Shown here: positions 1 through 6,506 of the stretch, in pieces | Numbering within the stretch: the first letter of the stretch is position 1 | Layout of the letters: each line of letters begins with the position of its first letter | Origin: Gammaproteobacteria bacterium | GTDB taxonomy: Bacteria; Pseudomonadota; Gammaproteobacteria; Coxiellales; Coxiellaceae | Direction: 5' to 3' | Length of the DNA: 6,688 bases | Assembly: GCA_022600315.1 (NCBI GenBank) | Contig: JAHZKQ010000161.1 | Coordinates: 1-6,688, forward strand | Made by a program: the position numbers and the translations under genes | Notes under the pieces: generated by a model | What the model was told of the DNA's origin: nothing | The model's database searches: none | The model's input: the letters and a program-made list of their open reading frames with translations, nothing else

Positions 1-231
1 CACTGCAGGATGCACTTTTAATATCTTAGCCAGTGCTAAAGCACGATCGACCCCAATACTACTACTGCCATTTTCCATCGCGGAGATATGCGACTGCGCC
101 ATACCCGTCATCGATGCTAATTCTTGCTGAGTTAACTCCTGCAATTCTCGCAATGTTTTCAGTGCTTCACCAGGCGTTAAATGATACCTCACTGTAGCTT
201 TAGTAAACTTTTTTTTATCTATTTTCTTCAT
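1..231 (-). CDS. XRE-family helix-turn-helix antitoxin (HigA-like), 3' end outside the window
   Basis: This is the probable antitoxin and autorepressor of the toxin gene just upstream. The reading frame is open for 77 codons from ATG at 231 and leaves the window without a stop, so the C-terminus is missing. A lysine-rich N-terminus (MKKIDKKKF) is followed by a typical HTH_3 domain from about residue 24. The recognition region reads TQQELASMTGMAQSHISAMENG-like at residues 34-55, and the next helix contains ALALAKIL (65-72). The start is supported by a strong Shine-Dalgarno sequence, GGGAGAG at 243-237, and lies 13 bases after the toxin stop. Toxin first and HTH antitoxin second is the higBA order. 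Such antitoxins neutralise the toxin by direct binding and repress the operon promoter; both roles are inferred here from family and context. The fold call is firm, the precise antitoxin subfamily is not. Confidence 0.85.
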   Translation of the reverse strand, partial: MKKIDKKKFTKATVRYHLTPGEALKTLRELQELTQQELASMTGMAQSHISAMENGSSSIGVDRALALAKILKVHPAV

Positions 232-244
232 AATAACTCTCCCG
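232..244 (-). promoter_or_regulatory. Ribosome binding site of the antitoxin gene
   Basis: The 13-base gap between the toxin stop and antitoxin start contains GGGAGAG (243-237), followed by about five to seven AT-rich bases before the ATG. This contrasts with the toxin start, which has no Shine-Dalgarno sequence, so translation would favour the antitoxin. Confidence 0.7.
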
Positions 245-517
245 CTAATACTTATGAGGATTAACATCAAACACATAAACTTCTAAGTGCGACGCTTTTA
301 CTTTGTAAATAACTCGCCACTTCCTAGATAGTCGCGATGAACGAAACCCGGCCCATTGGCCTTTCAAGCTTTCATCATGGAACCCTTTTATAAGTCTTAA
401 GCCTTGCGGCCCTTCTAACTCCACAATGCGTTTCCAGATTTCATAATGTCGCAGCACTTCCTTAGGTAATTTCCTAATGGATTTAACCACAACTTTTCGC
501 TCATAGATATCCCACAT
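245..517 (-). CDS. RelE/HigB-type toxin, probable mRNA interferase
   Basis: A 90-residue protein of the RelE/ParE toxin superfamily, most like the RelE/StbE and YafQ/HigB-type mRNA endonucleases that cut mRNA on the ribosome. The N-terminal half is a basic helical hairpin (KSIRKLPKEVLRHYEIWKRIVE, about residues 12-33). Then come a GLRLIKGF strand region (39-46), the family's L-K-G-W-x-G-x-R-S-S-R-L-S core (51-64), the RKWRVIYKV strand (65-73), and a C-terminal strand ending VNPHKY (85-90). Conserved R, K, H and Y residues near the C-terminus fit the catalytic or RNA-contacting positions of the family, but I cannot assign each one. Length is normal and the gene appears intact. It is followed after 13 bases by an HTH antitoxin. 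The start ATG at 517 is the only methionine in the frame. ParE-like gyrase poisoning is the main alternative activity, but less likely given the sequence core. Confidence 0.88.
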   Translation of the reverse strand: MWDIYERKVVVKSIRKLPKEVLRHYEIWKRIVELEGPQGLRLIKGFHDESLKGQWAGFRSSRLSRKWRVIYKVKASHLEVYVFDVNPHKY

Positions 518-521
518 ATTC

Positions 522-541
522 TATATTGTATATACACTATA
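522..541 (-). promoter_or_regulatory. Candidate autoregulatory operator overlapping the toxin promoter -10
   Basis: A 20-base inverted repeat, TATAgTGTAT / ATACAaTATA on the minus strand, has a perfect 10-base core palindrome (527-536) and only one mismatched pair across its length. It covers the -10 box and part of the spacer. This is where an HTH antitoxin would block RNA polymerase. Binding is inferred from position and symmetry; short AT-rich palindromes can arise by chance. Confidence 0.5.
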
Positions 542-553
542 AAGTATAGTCAA
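525..553 (-). promoter_or_regulatory. Sigma70-type promoter of the toxin-antitoxin operon
   Basis: On the minus strand there is a -35 TTGACT (553-548), exactly 17 bases of spacer, and a -10 TACAAT (530-525); each box differs from consensus at one position. The toxin ATG begins only seven bases after the -10 box, so the predicted start of transcription falls at or one base before the A of the ATG. No Shine-Dalgarno-like sequence lies upstream of the ATG. A weaker overlapping promoter is possible (TTGCAA at 570-565, 16-base spacer, TATACT at 548-543); it would give a leader of roughly 24 bases, also without a Shine-Dalgarno sequence. Confidence 0.7.
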
Positions 554-582
554 TCCCAAGAGAATTGCAAATCATCCTACCA

Positions 583-609
583 AATCGGGGGCAAGTCTTG
601 ACCCCGATT
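583..609 (-). terminator. Hairpin at the guaA stop codon, probable weak intrinsic terminator
   Basis: On the minus strand AATCGGGG and CCCCGATT form a perfect 8-bp stem around an 11-base loop; CA/TG within the loop could extend it. The stem begins inside the guaA TAA stop codon. It is followed by only three Ts and then GG, so the U-tract is poor. It fits a weak terminator or a 3'-end-protecting structure between guaBA and the toxin-antitoxin pair. The remaining bases up to the toxin promoter (554-582) show nothing else. Confidence 0.45.
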
Positions 610-2185
610 ATTCCCACTCGATGGTGGCGGGGGGTTTGCCAGAGATATCGTAAACCACGCGAGAAACTTCGGGAATTTCGTTGATGATGCGATGACTCAC
701 ATCGGCCAGAAAATCATAAGGTAGCCTAGCCCAGTGGGCTGTCATAAAATCGATGGTTTCTACCGCGCGCAACGCAATCACATACTCGTAACTGCGAGTA
801 TCCCCTTTAACACCCACCGATTTTACCGGCAAAAACACCGCAAAAGCTTGATCAACTTTTTTATATAAACCTGCCCGGCGTAAGGCTTGAATAAAAATAT
901 GATCGGCGCGCTGCAAAATATTAATATATTCAGCTTTAATTTCGCCTAAAATTCTAACCCCTAAACCTGGACCTGGAAATGGATGCCGGTAAACTAATTC
1001 TGAGGGTAAACCTAACTCAACCCCAATGCGACGCACTTCATCTTTAAATAATTCTCTTAAGGGCTCAACGAGTTTTAACTGCATAACCTCCGGCAAACCA
1101 CCGACATTATGATGGGATTTAATTAGCTGTGCTTTGCCGGTTTTAGCCTTAGCCGACTCTATTACATCCGGATAAATTGTGCCTTGACCTAACCATTTAA
1201 TGCCATCAAGTTTTTCCGCTTCAGCTTCAAATACTTTAATGAATTCCGCACCAATAATTTTGCGTTTTTGCTCGGGATTTGAAACACCTTTTAGGGCTTG
1301 TAAGAATTGCTCTGCTGCATTGACTCGAATTACATTAACGCCTAAATGCTCAGCAAAAACCTGCATCACTTCATCGCCCTCATTAAAGCGCAATAAACCG
1401 GTATCGACAAATACACAAATTAATTGTTCACCAATCGCGCGATGCAACAGTGCAGCAACCACGGCAGAATCCACACCACCGGACAAACCCACCAAGACTT
1501 TATCTTTACCGATTTCTTGGCGTAATTGCTCGATGCTATCTTCAATAATATTGCCCGCCGTCCAATTGGCTTCACAACCACAAATGTTTATTGCAAAATG
1601 CTCTAAAATTCTTAGGCCCTGCTTAGTGTGCGTAACTTCCGGATGAAATTGCAAACCGTAATAACGTTTCTCAATATTTGCTATTGCCGCAATCGGCGCA
1701 TTGCTAGTGCTGGCAATAACTTCAAAACCTGCTGGCAATTGGGTGACATGATCACCGTGACTCATCCAGACATCCAAAAAAGCTGCACCGTTTTCACCAA
1801 TCTCATCATTAATATCATTAAATAATGGATTTAATTTTTCAATTTTAACTCGTGCATAACCAAATTCAGAGGCTTGACTTTCTTCTACCGCACCGCCTAA
1901 TTGCGCCGCCATGGTTTGCATACCATAACAAATACCTAGTACCGGGCAACCCAATTGAAAAACAATTTCTGGGGCGCGTAATGTATGTTGTGCAGTCACG
2001 GTCTCAGGACCGCCAGATAAAATAATGCCATCCGCGGCAAAATTCTCGATGGTTTTAGCATCAATATCCGCTGACATTAATTCACAATACACACCGATTT
2101 CACGCAAGCGCCGCGCGATTAATTGTGAATATTGCGAACCGAAGTCTAAAATTAAAATGCGCGTGGCATGAATATCAACCGACAT
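608..2185 (-). CDS. guaA: GMP synthase (glutamine-hydrolysing)
   Basis: Converts XMP to GMP in the cytoplasm using ATP and ammonia from glutamine, the last step of guanine nucleotide synthesis. The 525-residue protein is the usual length and fused two-domain form. The N-terminal class I glutamine amidotransferase (about 8-200) has [12 protein letters not shown], the nucleophile elbow GICYGMQ with Cys86, and the LQFHPE motif giving His181 and Glu183, completing the triad. The ATP-pyrophosphatase domain starts near 210, with the P-loop SGGVDS at 235-240. The C-terminal dimerisation and XMP-binding domain holds [14 protein letters not shown] (401-414), the KGDTRSYEY region (460-468) and the terminal KPPATIEWE. 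Every key residue checked is present. The ATG shares its A with the guaB stop (TAATG), and I see no strong Shine-Dalgarno sequence, only GGG well upstream. Translation is therefore probably coupled to guaB. Confidence 0.98.
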   Translation of the reverse strand: MSVDIHATRILILDFGSQYSQLIARRLREIGVYCELMSADIDAKTIENFAADGIILSGGPETVTAQHTLRAPEIVFQLGCPVLGICYGMQTMAAQLGGAVEESQASEFGYARVKIEKLNPLFNDINDEIGENGAAFLDVWMSHGDHVTQLPAGFEVIASTSNAPIAAIANIEKRYYGLQFHPEVTHTKQGLRILEHFAINICGCEANWTAGNIIEDSIEQLRQEIGKDKVLVGLSGGVDSAVVAALLHRAIGEQLICVFVDTGLLRFNEGDEVMQVFAEHLGVNVIRVNAAEQFLQALKGVSNPEQKRKIIGAEFIKVFEAEAEKLDGIKWLGQGTIYPDVIESAKAKTGKAQLIKSHHNVGGLPEVMQLKLVEPLRELFKDEVRRIGVELGLPSELVYRHPFPGPGLGVRILGEIKAEYINILQRADHIFIQALRRAGLYKKVDQAFAVFLPVKSVGVKGDTRSYEYVIALRAVETIDFMTAHWARLPYDFLADVSHRIINEIPEVSRVVYDISGKPPATIEWE

Positions 2186-3657
2186 TATTTATCTACCCAA
2201 TAATTCGGCGCTTCTTTAGTAATGATAACGTCGTGCACGTGTGATTCACGCATACTGGCTGGTGTGATTTGCACGAGCTTCGCATGTTGATGCATTTCAC
2301 CAATGGTCGAACAACCCGCATAACCCATCGATGAACGTAAACCGCCCATCAGTTGATGAATTACCGCTTGCAATCGACCTTTATACGGCACGCGACCTTC
2401 AATCCCTTCTGGCACAAACTTACCCACCTCCGCTTGCACGTCTTGAAAATAACGATCACTCGAACCATGTTGCTGTGACATCGCGCCCACCGAACCCATG
2501 CCACGATAAGATTTGTAAGAACGGCCTTGATATAAAACTATTTCACCGGGCGCCTCTTCAGTGCCAGCAAATAAACCACCAATCATAATCGCATCGGCAC
2601 CAGCCGCAATTGCCTTGCAAATATCGCCAGAAAAACGAATCCCGCCATCGGCCACCACACCCACTTTAGATTTTTTTGCAACTTCGGCGACATTAAAAAT
2701 CGCACTAATTTGTGGTACGCCAACGCCAGCCACAATGCGCGTGGTGCAAATGGAACCTGGGCCCATGCCGACTTTAACAGCATTAACTCCCGCAGCAATT
2801 AAATCTTTAGCGGCATCACTGGTAGCAATATTACCTGCCATAATATCAATACCGGCATAATTTTTCTTAATCCAACGCACCATATCTAACACATTTTTTG
2901 AATGTCCGTGCGCGGTATCCACTACTAATAAATCTACCCCTTCTTTAACTAAGGCCGCCACCCGATCATGCGTGCCTTGACCAATACCAACGGCTGCGGC
3001 AACACGTAACTGTCCAGAGGTGGTTTTACAGGCATTGGGTCTTTGCTCGGCTTTTAAAATATCTTTCACCGTATACATGCCACGCAATTCAAACGCGTCG
3101 TTAACGATTAATAATTTTTCAATGCGATGCTGATGAAATAAATCGATAACTTGTTCGCGTTCCGCATGTTCTGGCACGGTAATTAACCGCGCTTTAGGTG
3201 TCATTAAATTCGCAACGGGTTGATTAAAATCGGTAGCAAAGCGAATATCACGACTGGTAATAATCCCCACTAATTGCCTACCATCCACCACTGGCATGCC
3301 AGAAATATTATGCACCGCAGTAATTTTTTTAAGCTCAGCAATCGAAGTTTCTGGCGTGACTGTAATTGGATCATTAACCACACCACTTTCAAATTTCTTG
3401 ACCTTACGCACTTCACCAGCCTGTGCATCAATACTCATATTTTTGTGCAGTACACCAACCCCACCTTCTTCGGCTAACGCAATTGCAAGCTTAGCGGTGG
3501 TGACCGTATCCATTGCCGCCGAAAGTAACGGAATGTTCAGTTCAATATTAGTGGATAAACGAGTTTTCAGGCTAGCGTCCTTGGGCAGGACTTCAGAGTA
3601 GCGCGGTAGCAGCAGAACATCGTCAAAAGTTAATGCATTATCAACAACTTTCGTCAT
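2185..3657 (-). CDS. guaB: Inosine-5'-monophosphate dehydrogenase
   Basis: Oxidises IMP to XMP with NAD+, the rate-limiting and committed step to guanine nucleotides; it supplies the substrate for the adjacent guaA. The 490-residue protein matches the usual bacterial length. The TIM barrel begins [17 protein letters not shown] (9-25) and is interrupted by a tandem CBS (Bateman) module at about 92-210. Catalytic features include the GPGSICTTR loop with nucleophile Cys304 (299-307), [10 protein letters not shown] (337-346) for IMP phosphate and ribose contacts, YRGMGS (384-389), and the mobile-flap DRYFQ with the Arg402-Tyr403 pair. CBS domains normally bind ATP or GTP for allosteric control. 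The ATG at 3657 follows GAGGGG with an 8-base gap and a strong promoter. The intact CBS module and all active-site residues indicate a functional housekeeping enzyme. Confidence 0.98.
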   Translation of the reverse strand: MTKVVDNALTFDDVLLLPRYSEVLPKDASLKTRLSTNIELNIPLLSAAMDTVTTAKLAIALAEEGGVGVLHKNMSIDAQAGEVRKVKKFESGVVNDPITVTPETSIAELKKITAVHNISGMPVVDGRQLVGIITSRDIRFATDFNQPVANLMTPKARLITVPEHAEREQVIDLFHQHRIEKLLIVNDAFELRGMYTVKDILKAEQRPNACKTTSGQLRVAAAVGIGQGTHDRVAALVKEGVDLLVVDTAHGHSKNVLDMVRWIKKNYAGIDIMAGNIATSDAAKDLIAAGVNAVKVGMGPGSICTTRIVAGVGVPQISAIFNVAEVAKKSKVGVVADGGIRFSGDICKAIAAGADAIMIGGLFAGTEEAPGEIVLYQGRSYKSYRGMGSVGAMSQQHGSSDRYFQDVQAEVGKFVPEGIEGRVPYKGRLQAVIHQLMGGLRSSMGYAGCSTIGEMHQHAKLVQITPASMRESHVHDVIITKEAPNYWVDK

Positions 3658-3681
3658 GACTCAGACCCCTCAAAGATCGAA

Positions 3682-3710
3682 ATTCTACGGATTTATTAAG
3701 GGCTTGTCAA
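3682..3710 (-). promoter_or_regulatory. Sigma70-type promoter of guaBA
   Basis: A perfect -35 TTGACA (3710-3705), a 17-base spacer and -10 TAGAAT (3687-3682) sit just upstream of guaB on the minus strand. Transcription should start around 3675-3677, giving a leader of only about 20 bases that contains the GAGGGG ribosome binding site (3671-3666). That is too short for a riboswitch or attenuator. I see no recognisable PurR-type operator. The whole gap between the antiporter stop and guaB (3658-3732) shows no convincing terminator hairpin, so upstream transcripts may also read into guaBA. Confidence 0.8.
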
Positions 3711-3732
3711 ACTATTAGCTTAATTTTCTGGC

Positions 3733-5136
3733 TTATTTACGTCGTCGCTGCACCTTCACATGTCCCCAATGATAGAGACACCAGGCCGGCACGGACATAA
3801 TAAAAAGCCCGGCAATTAATAAACTTTCATAACGCAATACACTGCCGATATTAATATTTTGCGGGGGAATAAAGCCCACCAATAAAGTGATCGTGCTACC
3901 CACCAGCCCGGCACCTGCCACCAGCCAAATCCCTAGATTACCTCCAGGAATCATAAAGCCTTTATGCCGAGGTGATTTTTTATAGCGTAAACGAATCGCG
4001 GCGGCAAACATTAAAATGTACATCAGCATATAAAGCTGTGCGGCTAATACGGTTAATAACCAGTACGAACCGTTAACACTGGGCATTAACAAAAACACCA
4101 ATGTCACAATAGAAGCAATCATGGCTTGATAAAGTAATAAATTCTGTGGTGCCTGATGTTTATTCGTGCGTTGCAAGTGCGGCACCAATCCCCCTTCTTG
4201 CAAAGCCAATAATAAGCCGCGAGTTGGGGCAATAATCCAATTGTTTACTGTGCCCAAACCGCCTAACACCAACATAAAAGCAATGACCGGCAAAATCCAG
4301 CGTAAATGATACGCACTAAAAAATGCGCCAAAGGCCTGCATAATACCTGCTACCAAACTAATTTCTTTGCTCGGCAATACAATCGCAATCGATAAGGCGC
4401 CAAATAACATGGTCACTAAAATAATGACCGTTGCCAGTAACATGGCGCGTGCATAATTGCGCTGTGGGTTTTTAACATCTTTGCCATGCACAGTGGCAAT
4501 TTCCATCCCTGAAAAGGATAACATCACGCCCGTTAATGCCACCCATAAATGGGATTGGTGCAAGTGCGGCAACCAAGCATGTGGATGTAAATTAATTTGC
4601 AGCGTATGCCCTTCAACCACCCAAGCTGCCCCTAAAGCAATAATTAACGCCATTGGAATTAATAAACCACAAACGGCGGCAAAATTACTAAACCAGGCGG
4701 AAGTTTTAATGCCAAATAAATTAATGACGGTCATCCCCCAAAAGGCAACTAAAATTACCGTCATTAAAAATGCCTTGCTAGCCGCAAGCTGTGGCGCAAT
4801 TAAATAACCTATCGTGCCGGCAACAAAAGATAAAATCGTCGGGTAATAAATCACATTTTCAATCCATTGAAACCACACCGCTAAAAAACCTAGCTTGATA
4901 CCAAAGGCTTGCTTCACCCAAGCATAGACCCCGCCATGCTCAGAACTGGTAGACGCTAATTCGGCAGAGACCAAGGCACTCGGCAATAAAAATAAAATCG
5001 CCCCAAATAGGAAAAAGAAAATCAGCTTGCTACCAAACAAGGCCGTGGTTGGTAAATTACGTAAACTATCGACCGAACCTGCGGTCATCATCGCTAAACT
5101 AAATACGCCTAAAACGCGTTTTGTGGTTTTATTCAT
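3733..5136 (-). CDS. GadC-like APC-family amino acid antiporter
   Basis: An inner-membrane carrier of the amino acid-polyamine-organocation superfamily, closest by eye to the glutamate:GABA antiporter group (E. coli GadC). The 467 residues contain about 12 hydrophobic segments. Shared features are GGVYAWV (68-74), LSFSGMEIATVHGKDVKNPQRNY (206-228) with Glu212, SIAIVLPSKEISLVAGIMQAF (249-269), WIIAPTRG (300-307), Tyr369 and Tyr373 spaced as the two GadC pocket tyrosines, and FMIPGG...FIPPQNI (394-428). Differences from GadC: the TM1 motif is SLRNLPT (Arg26 where GadC has Tyr30), Thr296 replaces the Glu four residues before the conserved Trp, and the C-terminal plug is absent. Five histidines crowd the TM5-TM6 loop (184-196). 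The substrate is therefore uncertain. The start has AAGGA overlapping the glmM stop, with an 8-base gap and only 11 bases between genes, indicating co-transcription with glmM. Confidence 0.9.
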   Translation of the reverse strand: MNKTTKRVLGVFSLAMMTAGSVDSLRNLPTTALFGSKLIFFFLFGAILFLLPSALVSAELASTSSEHGGVYAWVKQAFGIKLGFLAVWFQWIENVIYYPTILSFVAGTIGYLIAPQLAASKAFLMTVILVAFWGMTVINLFGIKTSAWFSNFAAVCGLLIPMALIIALGAAWVVEGHTLQINLHPHAWLPHLHQSHLWVALTGVMLSFSGMEIATVHGKDVKNPQRNYARAMLLATVIILVTMLFGALSIAIVLPSKEISLVAGIMQAFGAFFSAYHLRWILPVIAFMLVLGGLGTVNNWIIAPTRGLLLALQEGGLVPHLQRTNKHQAPQNLLLYQAMIASIVTLVFLLMPSVNGSYWLLTVLAAQLYMLMYILMFAAAIRLRYKKSPRHKGFMIPGGNLGIWLVAGAGLVGSTITLLVGFIPPQNINIGSVLRYESLLIAGLFIMSVPAWCLYHWGHVKVQRRRK

Positions 5137-5147
5137 GTATTTATTCC

Positions 5148-6488
5148 TTAATTCAATTCTGCTTCAGTCACCGCCACCAGTTGCTCAGCCACTTGCTGAA
5201 CTTCGCTCATGTCATTGCCTTCCACCATCACCCTAACATAAGGTTGGGTGCCAGATGGGCGCACCAATACTCGACCACGACCGGCAAGCTTTTTCTCTAC
5301 AACTTTTATCGCCGCATTAATCTCTGGGTAATCCATTAAATTGACTGTGGCTTTAACGGGTACATTAATTAAGACTTGTGGGCGCTTAGTCATCGCTTGT
5401 TTTAATTGGTGTAAATTTTTATTCGCCATTTTCATCACTCGCAATACTTGTAACGCAGTAATAATGCCATCGCCAGTAGTAGTGAAATCCAAATTAACAA
5501 TATGTCCTGAAGACTCGCCACCCAAGCTCCAACCGCGCTCAATTAATTCCTCTAGCACATAACGATCCCCCACTGCAGTGCGGGTAAAACTAATACCATC
5601 AGCAATTAAGGCTTGTTCTAAACCTAAATTACTCATCACCGTACCGACTATACCTTGTCGACTACCCATTCCGGTTGAATTGTCTTTAGCTAATAAACAT
5701 AAAATCTGATCACCATCGACGATTTCACCTAAATGATCCACCATCATTAATCGATCCCCATCGCCATCTAAAGCAATGCCCAAATCGGCTGTATGTTCTA
5801 GCACGGCCGCCTGCAAAGATTTAACATCCGTTGCACCGCAATTTTTATTAATATTATAACCATCGGGCTTAGTAGCTAATGGAATAACCTCAACACCCAA
5901 CTCATAAAATATGCTAGGCGCTACCGAAAAACCTGCACCATTGGCACAATCAACCACAACCTTTAAACCTTTTAAACTTAATTGCGTGGGAAAAGTGCTT
6001 TTACAAAATTCTACGTAACGCCCACTAGCATCATTTATTCGGGTGATCTTGCCGATTGAATCTGAGTGCGCAGTACGCATGGATTGTTTTAGTTGCGCTT
6101 CAATCGCAAGCTCCAATTCATTAGATAATTTCATGCCGTTTTCATCAAAAAATTTAAAACCATTATCATAATACGGATTATGCGATGCGCTAATCATAAT
6201 ACCGGCTTGTGCGCGCAATGAATGGGTTAAATAGGCCACCGCTGGTGTTGGAATCACACCCAATAAAAATACATCCACTCCCGCCGAAGCAAAACCCGCC
6301 AATAAAACTGATTGCAGTAATTTACTCGAAATACGTGTATCGCAACCAACTACTACTTTAGCCTCATCTGATTTCGCTAAAACTTTACCGGTGGCCCAAC
6401 CAAGCTTTAACACAAACTCAGCATTAATTAATCGACTGCCAACTTCACCACGAATACCATCGGTACCAAAATAATGTTTTTCTGCCAT
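5148..6488 (-). CDS. glmM: Phosphoglucosamine mutase
   Basis: Interconverts glucosamine-6-phosphate and glucosamine-1-phosphate in the cytoplasm, feeding UDP-GlcNAc for peptidoglycan and lipopolysaccharide. It belongs to the alpha-D-phosphohexomutase family. From the ATG at 6488 it is 446 residues, about the family norm. Visible motifs are the N-terminal YFGTDGIRG (6-14), the active-site loop ISASHNP with phosphoserine Ser102 (99-105), the Mg2+ loop DGDGDR (241-246), the sugar-recognition loop GGESSGH (323-329) and the phosphate-binding RPSGTQPYVRVMVEG (410-424). The last has Gln at 415 where most relatives have Glu. A TTG directly before the ATG could be read as a start, but AAGGAG (6500-6495) lies only three bases from it and an ideal six from the ATG, and the protein aligns from MAEKHYFGTDG. 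It follows folP after 18 bases, the usual gammaproteobacterial pairing. Confidence 0.97.
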   Translation of the reverse strand: MAEKHYFGTDGIRGEVGSRLINAEFVLKLGWATGKVLAKSDEAKVVVGCDTRISSKLLQSVLLAGFASAGVDVFLLGVIPTPAVAYLTHSLRAQAGIMISASHNPYYDNGFKFFDENGMKLSNELELAIEAQLKQSMRTAHSDSIGKITRINDASGRYVEFCKSTFPTQLSLKGLKVVVDCANGAGFSVAPSIFYELGVEVIPLATKPDGYNINKNCGATDVKSLQAAVLEHTADLGIALDGDGDRLMMVDHLGEIVDGDQILCLLAKDNSTGMGSRQGIVGTVMSNLGLEQALIADGISFTRTAVGDRYVLEELIERGWSLGGESSGHIVNLDFTTTGDGIITALQVLRVMKMANKNLHQLKQAMTKRPQVLINVPVKATVNLMDYPEINAAIKVVEKKLAGRGRVLVRPSGTQPYVRVMVEGNDMSEVQQVAEQLVAVTEAELN

Positions 6489-6494
6489 CAAACG

Positions 6495-6500
6495 CTCCTT
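6495..6500 (-). promoter_or_regulatory. Shine-Dalgarno sequence that fixes the glmM start
   Basis: AAGGAG on the minus strand is followed by CGTTTG and then ATG. The six-base spacing favours the ATG at 6488 over the TTG codon at 6491, which would leave only three bases. Confidence 0.75.
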
Positions 6501-6506
6501 GTAATT

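Noticed and set aside
537..575. Twelve-codon open frame upstream of the toxin (ATG at 575 to TAG at 537, minus strand)
   Set aside because: Its purine-rich GTAGG is one base from the ATG, too close to work, and the frame overlaps the promoter and would lie upstream of its transcription start.
1200..1825. Two open frames on the plus strand across guaA (148 and 65 codons)
   Set aside because: They lie entirely opposite the strongly conserved guaA coding sequence, have no recognisable domain and no credible ribosome binding site.
2331..3601. Several open frames on the plus strand, and one in an alternate minus frame, inside guaB
   Set aside because: All are contained in the guaB coding region and have low-complexity, non-protein-like translations; they are frame shadows.
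3711..3732. Possible terminator after the antiporter gene
   Set aside because: Only AT-rich, imperfect short repeats are present, without a stable stem or T tract.
4457..5562. Plus-strand open frames across the antiporter and glmM
   Set aside because: Antisense to well-supported genes, with no family resemblance or start signals.
6486..6491. TTG at 6491 as the glmM start
   Set aside because: The Shine-Dalgarno sequence is only three bases from TTG but six from the adjacent ATG, and family proteins start at the MAEKHYFGT equivalent.
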